A DNA stretch of 64,000 bases, from assembly GCA_024703855.1 (NCBI GenBank), contig CP087965.1:132001-196000 (forward strand), written 5' to 3'. Under the pieces are notes generated by a model. That model had not been told where the DNA came from, did no database searches, and saw only the letters and a list, made by a program, of their open reading frames with translations. Position numbers and translations under genes: made by a program. Within the stretch, counting starts at the first letter, position 1, and each line of letters opens with the position of its first letter. This DNA is from Polaromonas sp. P2-4 (GTDB lineage Bacteria; Pseudomonadota; Gammaproteobacteria; Burkholderiales; Burkholderiaceae_C). This document shows positions 51,551 to 60,374 of the stretch, piece after piece.

Positions 51551-52020
51551 ATGAGCACCAGCCCGCAAAACATCTATGACAAACTCAAAGCCCTGAACAT
51601 CACCCTGCCCGCCGTAGCAGCGCCGGTGGCGGCCTACCTGCCTTTTGTGCAAACCGGCAACCTGGTGTTTTTGAGCGGCCACATTGCAAAAAGACGGCAA
51701 GGTCATCGTCGGCCAGCTGGGCAAAACCATGAGTACCGAAGAAGGCAAGGCCGCAGCACGCGCCACCGCCATCGACCTCATGGGCACGCTGCACGCGGCG
51801 GTAGGCGATCTCAACAAGGTCAAACGCATCGTCAAGCTGATGAGCCTGGTCAACTCGACCGGCGACTTCACCGGAGCAGCACCTGGTGACCAACGGTGCC
51901 AGCGAGCTGTTTGGCGAAATCTTCGGCGATGCCGGCAAGCATGCCCGTAGCGCTTTTGGCGTGGCGCAAGTCCCCATGGGCGCCTGTGTTGAGATCGACC
52001 TGATTGCCGAAATCGGCTGA
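51551..52020 (+). CDS. RidA/YjgF-family protein (two frame breaks)
   Basis: About 156 residues, a RidA-like trimeric protein; relatives deaminate reactive enamine/imine intermediates. It starts MSTSPQNIYDKLKALNITLP. Further segments are AYLPFVQTGNLVFLSGHIA, VGQLGKTMSTEEGKAAARAT, LHAAVGDLNKVKRIVKLMSL, VNSTGDFTEQHLVTNGASEL and SAFGVAQVPMGACVEIDLIA. The highly conserved Arg of classical RidA (R-in-QT motif) falls at VPMGACVEID and looks replaced, so this is probably one of the non-archetypal subgroups. Frame breaks lie near 51690 (Lys/Ala-rich A tract) and 51875 (extra G). It is convergent with the SCO1-cytochrome c gene, 15 bases away. Confidence 0.88.
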
Positions 52021-52035
52021 CCGGCCAGGCCCTGG

Positions 52036-52992
52036 TCATCGGGCGGCTGCCGGCTCTTTTGCGGCCCGCTGTTCGCTGTCGGCACGCGATCGTGCTTCCA
52101 GGTACGACAACAGTGAGGCCACGTCGTCCGCGCCCAACTCCACGTTGGGCATTCTGAACCGGCTTGTATTTCTTGAACAGGCCGGTGGCGATCGGATCGC
52201 CTTCGGCCCGCATCTTCTCGGGCTCGGCCAGGTAGCGGGCCAGCCAGCCGCGCTCCCTTCGTGTTGTCACCCCCAGCAGGTCCGGCCCGAGCCGGTCGCC
52301 GCCGCCTAGGGTGTGGCAAGCCGCGCAACGACTCTCGAACAGGAACTGGCCCTTGTCGATCGCCAGCGGACGCGCCTCGGCGTAGCTCCGGTCCGCTTTC
52401 GCCTCCCGCCAGCCGAGGAAATTACCGATCGTCGCGGCGAGGAACTGCGGATTGTCCACGGCCGAGTGCCGCATCCACTGGCCGCTCGGCACGTTGCCGA
52501 CCATGAGGCTGGCGCTGTGGCCGTCCTTGCTGTCGGCGTCGCTGGCCCGCGACAGGCCCAGCTTGCGGGCGATCAGTTTGATGTCCTCCGGCTTGCCGGT
52601 GAGGAACAGCCAGCCGGGCCCGACGCCAAATTTCTGCGCATAGGCCTTGAGCACCTTGGGCTTGTCATGATCGGGATCGATGCTGATCGAGTAGAAGAAG
52701 ATGTCCTTGCCCATGCGCTCGCCAAGCAGCCGCTGCAGCTGCGCCAGTTTCGCGGTCTCCAGCGGACAGACATCCTTGCAGCTGGTGTAAAAAGGTTGAT
52801 CGCCACCGACTTGCCCTTGAGCAGGTCATCGTAAAAACGGACCTTGGCGCCATCCTGTGTCGTCAGCTGGACGTTGGGGAAATAGTCCGCTCCCCATGGG
52901 GTCTGAGCCGACGCCGCACCGGCCAACCACAGGGCTGCCGCGCCTGCAAGCACCGCAGCCGCTGCCATCCACCGCCCATGCTTCGCTTCCAT
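52036..52992 (-). CDS. SCO1/SenC copper protein fused to cytochrome c domain (two frame breaks)
   Basis: About 318 residues. Signal peptide MEAKHGRWMAAAAVLAGAAA leads to a thioredoxin-like SCO domain with copper cysteines in YTSCKDVCPLE and a distal His (DGHSASLMVG). Then comes a mono-heme cytochrome c domain with CAACHTLGGGDRLGPDLLGV and a probable axial Met in RMPNVELGADDVASLLSYLE. Five A at 52789-52793 stand for six (giving INLFYTSCKDV), and an extra base lies near 52160. SCO proteins insert copper or reduce cysteines; a heme fused to one suggests an electron-linked role for the multicopper oxidase encoded upstream on the same strand. Confidence 0.88.
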
Positions 52993-53007
52993 GGTCTTTC
53001 CTGTCTA

Positions 53008-53520
53008 TCAGCTGGGGCGGCGGGTCGTTGTGACGGTCACCGGGGTGGCCGTCATGCCGCTTGCCGCATTGAAGTGGATGCCGAACGATGCCAGCGCCGA
53101 GCGGGCCGGGGAACTCTCTCCTGCGAAGACAAAGGGGAAACTGAGCTCGAGCGGATCGAACGCGAGCAAAGGCCGGTGCAGCACCGCCTGGGCCGAGACC
53201 AGGTAGGTCTTTCTGCTTTGCATGCCTCTTGCACTGACATTGCTGAGGTCGATACGGATTTCAAGAATGGGCGGCGTGCCGAAATCAGGATCATGGATCA
53301 CCTTGCCGCTGATCGACGCCTGTCCCGAGAAGCTGACGGGCTCAAACGGTCCGCTTGCCCCAACCGCGCCATTGACCGCCGAAACGACGGTCTGGTCCAG
53401 ACCAGCGATGCCAGCGGGCTGGGCCAGCGCCGGCGCGCCGCCCCCCGCGAGCAGCGCCGCCACCAGCGCGATGCCCGATGGCAGTGCAACAGGAATCCAG
53501 GGGCTATGCATCTTTCTCAT
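53008..53520 (-). CDS. Unknown exported protein between SCO1-cytochrome c and multicopper oxidase
   Basis: 170 residues, intact, not recognised. Signal peptide MRKMHSPWIPVALPSGIALV continues to a GAPALAQPAG cleavage region. The mature part is beta-rich: GPFEPVSFSGQASISGKVIH, PPILEIRIDLSNVSARGMQS, KTYLVSAQAVLHRPLLAFDP and ASGMTATPVTVTTTR. It has no Cys. ATG 53520 is chosen because a GGAG site lies 6 bases before it. It lies between, and is co-directional with, the multicopper oxidase and SCO genes, so it is probably a structural or accessory part of the same periplasmic system. Confidence 0.75.
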   Translation of the reverse strand: MRKMHSPWIPVALPSGIALVAALLAGGGAPALAQPAGIAGLDQTVVSAVNGAVGASGPFEPVSFSGQASISGKVIHDPDFGTPPILEIRIDLSNVSARGMQSRKTYLVSAQAVLHRPLLAFDPLELSFPFVFAGESSPARSALASFGIHFNAASGMTATPVTVTTTRRPS

Positions 53521-53533
53521 GGTTCGCTCCATC

Positions 53534-55727
53534 TCACAGGGCGGTGCGCAGCACCTCCGTCGGCGCCAGGAATTTCACGCCCTGCGGCGTCGGAATCGGT
53601 GTCGGCAGCGGCCTGAGGAAGGCACCGCCCAAATCGTCGATCTCCCAGCGCAACAGCATCGCGTTGTCCTCGTGCGTGGTGTTGTGGCAATGCTCCATGA
53701 ACATCCCACCCCAGTCGCGGAACTGCATCGTGATCTTGACGCTGCCGCCCGGGCGCAGCCTATAAACGTCCTTGCGCCCCTTCTCCCAAGGCGGCACCTT
53801 GGCCGCACTGCCGTCGCGCGCCAGCACCTGGCCCTCTTCGAAGTGGATGTGGATGGGATGGTCCCAGCCGCCGCCGCCGTTGACCAGGGTCCAGATCTCG
53901 CGGGTCCCGAAGCGCGGGGCTGCCGAGACCCGGCCGAAGTCCGCAGCCAGCTTGTCGCCGTCGTCGGTCCCTATGCCCCAGGGGCCGGAAAACGACGAGA
54001 CCGGATCGTTCGTGGTCTTCTTGGCGCCGCGCCCGAACTCGAACACGCGCTCCCTTGCCACGGGAATTTTGGACAGATCGGGGTTGGGGATCAGGACGGC
54101 AGGCACCTGGCTCACATCGGGTTGGGGCGGGTCGCGCAGGACCCTGAACTCGAGGAACCTGCCGACGCAGGGATCGGGCGACTGGCCCGAGAGCGCTTCG
54201 GCCAGCGTCAAGTCCTTCGCCACCCGCCGGCCGTTCTCGTGCTGGGCCAGGTTGACCAGATGGACCACGTTGGGCCGCCCATCGCGGCCGTACCGGGAGA
54301 AATCGATCACGATGTCGTAGCGTTCGGCGATGCCCAGCTCGTCGAGTTCGGCGAGCACCACCGGGCGCGGCAGCAGGTTGCCGTCGTTGGCGATCTGGAT
54401 CATCGGCGAGCCGTCACTCAGCGCCAGCTTGAAGAAGCGCGACCGAGGCGTTCAGGATGCGGAAGCGGTACTTGCGCCGCTCCACATTGAAAAACGGCCT
54501 CCAGACCAGGTTCACCGTCATCTGGTCGCCCAGGAAACCGTCGAAGTTGAAGATGTCGAAGGTCATCTGGCCGTCCTGGTCCCAGGCCTTGTCGGCCAGC
54601 ATCAGGTTGACGTCGTAGTCGAGGTTGCCCCAGCTCTTCGCCGTGCCGCTGGGCAGCCGCAGGTTGACGCCGTCGTTGATCGCTTCGTTGCCACGATCGA
54701 GCGCGCTGTAGATGTTGAACATCGCGGCGATGCCCTTGTAGACGTTTTGCGAGGTGAAGCTGAACATGTGGTCGTGGAACCAATGGGTGCTCATGGTCTC
54801 GTGCCAGTCGCCGGCGATCCTGGTGATGCCGCCGCTGTCGTTGGGGCTGCCGGCCTTCGGATCCGTGGCGCCGGTGTTGATGGTCTTGAAGCCGGCCAGC
54901 ACCATGGGCCAGTGGTAGTCGTAGAACTGGCCGGGGAAGAAGAAGGCGCCGGTGAAGCCGTCGTTCTCGGCCCCATGGTGCCCGTTGTGCTCGTGGGTCG
55001 TGATCGTGTGGATGCCGAAGCCGCCGTTTTGCGACTGGTCGAACGGCAGCCGGTTGTGGTAGCGAAACAGGATAGGCTCGCCGTAGCGGCCCTGGACCAG
55101 CTTGGGCGGGAAGGTGCCATTGAAGGTCCAGAACTTCAGCGGGCTCTGGATCGGCATGGCGGGACAGAAGTAGGGCTCAACCGGCACCTCGGGGTCGATG
55201 TCGCAATTGAGCCTCGGCGAAACCTCAGGCCTGTAGGCAGTGCTCTCCTTGCCCCCCTCCTGCGTGACCTGGTAGGCCACTTGGGGCTTGAACTGGGGCA
55301 GATCAAAGCCCTGATGGGCCCAGATTTCACCCGGGGGACGCCCTTCGATCGGGCCCGTGCCACCACCGAGGCTGGCCGGCACGGGCTGCTGGGTGGTGTT
55401 GGCCAACCGGGTCGGCAAGGGGTTCAGGGCCGAGACCGGCAGCCGCGGCAACACGTCAAAGCGCTCCATCGGCTGCGCAAACGGCACTGCAGTAAACAGC
55501 GGACTGGGCGGCAGGCCGACTGCGTCGCTGCCCCAGGCCTTGCCCACGAACGGGCTCAGGCCATGCTTGAAGGCCAGCAGTCCGGTCGAGGTGAACAGCC
55601 CCCATTTGATCAGTTCACGCCGGCTGACCTGCCCATGGGACAGCGCCTGCACGATCTCGAGGCGGTTGCGCCTGGCCTTTTCGGCCTCGCGCAGAACGGC
55701 TGCCGATGCATGCGTGGACAGATACAT
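53534..55727 (-). CDS. Multicopper oxidase, Tat-exported (one frame break)
   Basis: About 730 residues, longer than CueO-type oxidases. A twin-arginine signal is visible in VSRRELIKWGLFTSTGLLAF. All four copper-binding clusters are present: TITTHEHNGHHGAEND, STHWFHDHMFSFTS, GWDHPIHIHFEEGQ and the type-1/type-3 bridge MEHCHNTTHEDNAMLL. The residue after the His of the type-1 site is Met or Leu. The frame breaks near 54440; repair joins ILNASVS to RFFKLALSDGSPMIQ. The substrate (Mn, Fe, Cu or organic) is not determinable. It is the first gene of a three-gene unit with the exported protein and SCO1-cytochrome c. Confidence 0.9.
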
Positions 55728-56245
55728 GATGGCACCTCTTATTGAGATTGGGATTTACATTCCTATTCGCATTCGAACCAGTAATTATTTTTTAGCGACT
55801 GGATAGACGATTGCAATACCCTGAAATTGACAATATCGGCAGTAGGGACCGAGTACCGCCGGGTGGCCGCAACGGCAAGGCGGCACGTTTGCAGGTGACC
55901 CCGCAGGGCGGGCGGCCAGAGGGGCTGGTTTAATGTGGGCTGTGGCCCTTGCGTTGATTGCTTGTTCAGCTATTGAATTGATAGCTGACGCAAGCGTTTG
56001 TGCTGCACGGCAGCGGGCGCAGGCCCCCGGATGGCCAGGAGGCAGCCCGATTCGATACGGTTACTACTAATTTATTCAAGAGTAATTGTCTGTGTCATCA
56101 AGGATTGCCCCTGAAACGGCTCGGTAATTTCAAACGTGAGGAGGAGGTTCAAACGTGAAAATGCGGCCGTCGGTTGAGGCGCAACCCTGCTTGCACATCA
56201 TTGAAGATTTAAACTATCCCCGCCTCGGGAGAAATCTTGAGGCAA
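55728..56245. other. Intergenic region: promoter zone, repeat copy J and a parC-like fragment
   Basis: 518 bases between the multicopper oxidase and the FMN riboswitch, with no gene seen. The first ~70 bases are AT-rich and probably hold the oxidase promoter. Copy J of the palindromic repeat is at 55969-56021 (GCTATTGAATTGATAGC...). Around 56148-56190 (TCAAACGTGA, ATGCGGCCGTCGGTTGAGGC) a segment resembles parC at 57340-57380 at about 80% identity by eye. Some sequence ahead of the riboswitch should hold the ribH promoter, but I could not fix it. Confidence 0.45.
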
Positions 56246-56400
56246 GCGTTCTCAGGGCGGGGCGAAATTCCCCACCGGCGGTGTTTGCCTTAAAAAGCAT
56301 CAGCCCATGAGCGCCCGGTTTTTTCACCTGAGAAAACCGGGGTCAGCAGATTCGGTTCAACTCCGAAGCCGACGGTCACAGTCCGGATGAAAGAGAGCGC
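56246..56400 (+). promoter_or_regulatory. FMN riboswitch (RFN element) controlling ribH
   Basis: Conserved blocks appear in order: GTTCTCAGGGCGGGGCGAAA, TTCCCCACCGGCGGT, AGCCCATGAGCGCC, GGTCAGCAGATTCGGTTCAA, CTCCGAAGCCGACGGTCACA and GTCCGGATGAAAGAGAGCG. Downstream, GGCCTC (56416-56421) can pair with GAGGCC (56495-56500), which contains the ribH ribosome site. FMN binding probably switches translation initiation rather than transcription; no terminator T tract is seen. Confidence 0.93.
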
Positions 56401-56503
56401 GATCTTGACAGCTTGGGCCTCTTGCTTGCTTGTGTGCGAGCATGGGGTGTCAGGCTGCGATGTCGTGCGCCCTGATTCTGGTATCACCTAGCTTGAGGCC
56501 TCC

Positions 56504-57001
56504 ATGAGTCAGTCAGTTCCATCTTCCAGTCATACAGCAACCCCCAACCAGGTGCGGTTTGCCTTCATTCAATCCTCCTGGCACGAAGACATTGTGAGCC
56601 AGGGGCGCAGCGCCTTTCTGGCCGAAATGACCCGGCAAGGTGTGGCCCTTGAGGCCATCGACCTGTTCGAGGTGCCTGGCGCCTTCGAGATTCCGCTGCA
56701 CGCCAAAAAACTGGCCCAGTCGGGTCGCTACGCGGCTATCGTGACTTGCGGCCTGGTGGTCGATGGCGGCATTTACCGCCATGATTTCGTGGCTGGCGCG
56801 GTGATTAGCGCGCTCATGAACATCCAGCTGGACACCGGTGTGCCGGTGTTTTCAGCAGTGCTGACGCCGCAGCATTTTCACGAGCACGAAGAACACCGGC
56901 GCTTCTTCACCGAGCACTTTCTGACCAAAGGCAAGGAAGTGGCGCAGGCTTGCCTCAGCACGGTGGCCAGCCTGGCAAAAGTCGAGGCGCTGCTGACTTG
57001 A
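56504..57001 (+). CDS. ribH: 6,7-dimethyl-8-ribityllumazine synthase, RibH2-like
   Basis: 165 residues, intact. It condenses 5-amino-6-ribitylamino-uracil with dihydroxybutanone phosphate, the penultimate step of riboflavin synthesis. Features are RFAFIQSSWHEDIVSQGRSA, IDLFEVPGAFEIPLHAKKLA, TCGLVVDGGIYRHDFVAGAV and VFSAVLTPQHFHEHEEHRRF. Length and the FIQSSWH and TPQHFHEHEEH motifs fit the second lumazine synthase type (RibH2, as in Brucella and rhizobia) better than the housekeeping RibH1. It stands alone behind an FMN riboswitch, so it is flavin-regulated independently of the main rib genes. The ribosome site GAGG is 5 bases before the ATG and can be masked. Confidence 0.93.
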   Translation: MSQSVPSSSHTATPNQVRFAFIQSSWHEDIVSQGRSAFLAEMTRQGVALEAIDLFEVPGAFEIPLHAKKLAQSGRYAAIVTCGLVVDGGIYRHDFVAGAVISALMNIQLDTGVPVFSAVLTPQHFHEHEEHRRFFTEHFLTKGKEVAQACLSTVASLAKVEALLT

Positions 57002-57030
57002 ATTCGTTCTTGTTTGTTCGGCGTTTTTTT

Positions 57031-57084
57031 GCTATCAAATAAATAGCGCGTGACGCCCGTCCTTTATGGATGACGGGCGTTTTT
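57031..57084 (+). terminator. Terminator between ribH and parC, built on palindromic repeat copy K
   Basis: The repeat core GCTATCAAATAAATAGC (57031-57047) is followed by ACGCCCGTC, loop, GACGGGCGT (stem at 57052-57079) and five T. The CGCCCGT part of the repeat consensus has become one arm of an intrinsic terminator. It serves ribH and can pair for the convergent parC transcript. Confidence 0.8.
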
Positions 57085-57085
57085 C

Positions 57086-59442
57086 TTACTCAATCCGGAC
57101 AATTCCCGTTGGTTTGAACCCCAGATCGGCCGCCTTGCCTTTGCGGGCACGTGCAGCGCGGGCATTGTTCAGGCTGCGGATTTCCAGCGTTTCCTCTCGC
57201 GCTTTTCCGCCGCGGCCAATGCCTTCAATCTTCACGCTGCGGATATAGGCGGCTGCACCGGCCAGCGTGTCTTTGGCATCCAGATCCAGCAGCAGCAAAC
57301 CGCGCCCACCGGCCGCCTGAAGTTTGAGTTCACTGATCTCAAACGTGAGGATGCGGCCGCCGGTGGAGGCGCAGGCCACATGCGTCGCAGGAATCAGGGG
57401 AACAGCTCCGGTACTGCCCGACACATGAGAGGGCCTGCACACTGTCTCATCCTCGGCGCAGCTGATGAAAGCCTTGCCAGCCTTGAGGCGGGAGATCATG
57501 TTGTCAACGCTGGCCAGGAAACCATAACCGCCACTGCCGCTCAACAGCAAGGTGGCACTGGCCGGGCCGGCAAAGTAATGCACCAGTTGCGTGCCTGATT
57601 CCAGATCGATCATCGTCGTCAGTGGCTGGCCATCGCCGCGCGCACCGGGCAGCGAGGCCACCGGCACAGAATACACACGTCCGCGCGAGCCAAACGCCAG
57701 CAAGGTGTCCACCGTGCGGCACTCAAACGTGCCGTACAGCCCGTCGCCGGCCTTGAAGGCAAAGCTTGCCGCATCGTGGCCATGGCCGGTGCGGGCGCGC
57801 ACCCAGCCTTTGGCGCTCACCACCACGGTGACCGGTTCATCCAGCACCTTGACTTCCAGCACGGCCTTTTTCTCGGCCTGAATCAAGGTGCGCCGCGCAT
57901 CGGCAAACTGCTTGGCATCCGTTTCAATTTCCTTGATCAGCAGCCGACGGAGTGCAGCGGGACTGCCAAGGATTTCTTCGAGCCTGCCCTGCTCTTCACG
58001 CAGGGTTTTCAGCTCCTGCTCGATCTTGATGGCCTCGAGCCGCGCCAGCTGGCGCAGGCGAATCTCTAAAATGTCTTCGGCCTGCCGGTCGCTTAAACGA
58101 AAGCGCTCTATCAGCGCGGCTTTCGGCTCGTCGGACTGGCGAATGATGGCAATCACTTCATCAATATTGAGCAGCACCAGCTGCCGCCCTTCGAGGATGT
58201 GAATCCGGTCCAGCACCTTGTCGAGCCGGTGCTGCGAACGCCGCTGCACCGTGGTCTGGCGAAACTCAATCCACTCCAGCAGCATTTGCCGCAGCGACTT
58301 TTGCGTCGGCCTGCCATCGAGCCCGACCATGGTCAGGTTGATGGAGGAGGAGCTTTCCAGGCTGGTGTGCGCCAGCAGGGTGTTGATCAGTTCGGACTGC
58401 TCAATCCTGCTCGTTTTGGGCTCGAACACCAGGCGCACAGCGGCATCTTTGCTGGACTCGTCGCGCACCACGTCGAGCACGGACAGCACGGTCTGCTTGA
58501 GCTGCATCTGGTCCTGGCTGAGCGCCTTCTTGCCCGTCTTGATCTTGGGGTTGGTGATTTCCTCAATTTCTTCCAACACCTTTTGCGTGCTGATACCGGG
58601 CGGCAGCTCCTGCACCACCAGTTGCCACTGGCCGCGCGCCAGCTCTTCGATCTTCCAGCGCGCCCGCACCTTGAGCGATCCCCGGCCGGTGCTGTAGGCC
58701 GCCGCAATGTCGGCCGCCGTTGAAATAATCTGTCCGCCGCCCGGATAGTCTGGCCCGGCAATCAACGTGTACAGCTCGTCGTCGCTGAGTTTCGGCGTCT
58801 TGATCAGCGCCACGCAGGCATCGGCCACCTCACGCAGGTTGTGACTCGGGATTTCGGTGGCCAGGCCCACGGCAATGCCGCTGGCGCCGTTGAGCAGCGT
58901 GAACGGCAAACGCGCCGGCAACTGGCGCGGCTCTTCGAACGAGCCATCGTAATTCGGCACAAAGTCCACCGTGCCTTCGTCGAGCTCGTCGAGCAGCAGG
59001 GTTGTGATGCGCGCCAGCCGAGCCTCGGTATAACGCATGGCCGCCGCGCCGTCGCCGTCCCGCGAACCTGAAATTGCCCTGGCCATCGACCAGCGGGTAG
59101 CGCTGGCTGAAGTCCTGCGCCATGCGCACCATCGCGTCGTAAGCCGCCTGGTCGCCGTGCGGGTGGTATTTGCCGAGCACGTCGCCGACGACACGCGCTT
59201 TTAACCGGCTTGGCACCGCTGTTGCCGTTGGCCCCACCAAAGCCCAGACCCATGCGCGCCATGCTGTACAAAATGCGCCGCTGCACCGGTTTTTGGCCGT
59301 CGCACACATCGGGCAGCGCTCTGCCCTTGACGACGCTCAGCGCGTATTCAAGGTAGGCGCGCTGGGCATAGGCAGCGAGGCAATCCTGATCGGCCGGTTC
59401 AGGGTTCTGGTCTTGGGCATTGGGGGTAAAAAGATCGTCCAT
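57086..59442 (-). CDS. parC: DNA topoisomerase IV subunit A (two frame breaks)
   Basis: About 785 residues, the normal length. ParC with ParE decatenates daughter chromosomes. It starts [20 protein letters not shown] and has [40 protein letters not shown] (quinolone-resistance region), the active-site Tyr in [13 protein letters not shown], and [21 protein letters not shown]-terminal blades of the ParC type end [16 protein letters not shown]. Frame breaks near 59205 and 59075 fall in the N-terminal domain and are presumed errors. It is downstream of parE with a lytic transglycosylase gene between them. Confidence 0.95.
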
Positions 59443-59513
59443 CGGGAGTTCAAACTGCGAAACAATTTAGAAAGCCCGGCGCGCAAAACGGCCGGGTAAA
59501 CAACGGTCAGCGC

Positions 59514-60374
59514 TCAATTCAGTGCGGGCTTGAGTTCGGGCAGGGAAGGCGCGGCAACCATGGTGGGCACCATATTGCTGCGTCCCGTGTTGCCCCCCAT
59601 CATTTCCATGCGCACCCGGCCTGCAGCGGACATCGCGCTGGGCGGCTTGAGGTGGCCATAGAGCTGCATGACGGTTTTGACATAATTTTTGGTTTCCGGG
59701 TAATTGGGTATCTTGTTACCCGCCCGCTGCACAGCGCCTTCACCGGCGTTGTAGGCGGCAAGGGCCAACTCAAGCTGGCCGGGAAACATTTTGATCAGGT
59801 CCCGCAGGTAGCTGGAGCCGGCCTTGATGTTGGTTTTGGGGTCTGTGAGCTTTTTCTGGATGGGAGAATTCTTGTCAGCCTTGACGCCATAACGCTCTGC
59901 CGTCGGCGGAATGAGCTGCATCAAGCCCACGGCACCTTTGGGCGAAACAGCCTGGGCGTTAAAGCCGGACTCGGTGGCAATCAGGGCTTGCAACAGCTCG
60001 TAGTCAATCCCGTGCGTCACCGAGGCTTTCGCGCAGCAAATGCTTGACGGCCTTGTAATTAGGCGACACATCAAAATACGCCAGCAATTTGGGCGGCGCG
60101 CCGGCCACACCTGAAGCATTTCCGGCCCTACGCCCACTGTGGCCCGCAGTATCGAAGCTCTCCCGGTCCCGAAAAAGAGCTCATAGCGCTCGTCCAGCCG
60201 CTCCGCCGAAAAATGGGTAATGCCCTGGGAATCGACATAACCCCAAATATCGGCGCGAGCCGGCGAGGCTTGCAAAGCTGCAAGCAAAGTGACCAGAAGC
60301 AGCAAACACCGTGCAGCCGCGTTCCTGTGGCGTAGCGACCACTCAACGGCAAGCAATTTCGCGCAAGGATTCAT
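59514..60374 (-). CDS. Lytic transglycosylase (SLT domain) with N-terminal DUF4124 (compensating frame breaks)
   Basis: About 287 residues. Signal peptide (RCLLLLVTLLAALQASPARA) leads to a DUF4124-like stretch (DIWGYVDSQGITHFSAERLD). The SLT domain has catalytic Glu in YELLQALIATESGFNAQAVS and PKGAVGLMQLIPPTAERYGV, with LELALAAYNAGEGAVQRAGN. Between about 60030 and 60130 the frame is displaced and then returns; the expected sequence there is VAGAPPKLLAYFDVSPNYKA, VKHLLREASVTHG. Its ATG overlaps the parE stop (TGATG), so it is coupled to parE. It cleaves peptidoglycan in the periplasm. Confidence 0.9.
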   Translation of the reverse strand: MNPCAKLLAVEWSLRHRNAAARCLLLLVTLLAALQASPARADIWGYVDSQGITHFSAERLDERYELFFGTGRASILRATVGVGPEMLQVWPARRPNCWRILMCRLITRPSSICCAKASVTHGIDYELLQALIATESGFNAQAVSPKGAVGLMQLIPPTAERYGVKADKNSPIQKKLTDPKTNIKAGSSYLRDLIKMFPGQLELALAAYNAGEGAVQRAGNKIPNYPETKNYVKTVMQLYGHLKPPSAMSAAGRVRMEMMGGNTGRSNMVPTMVAAPSLPELKPALN

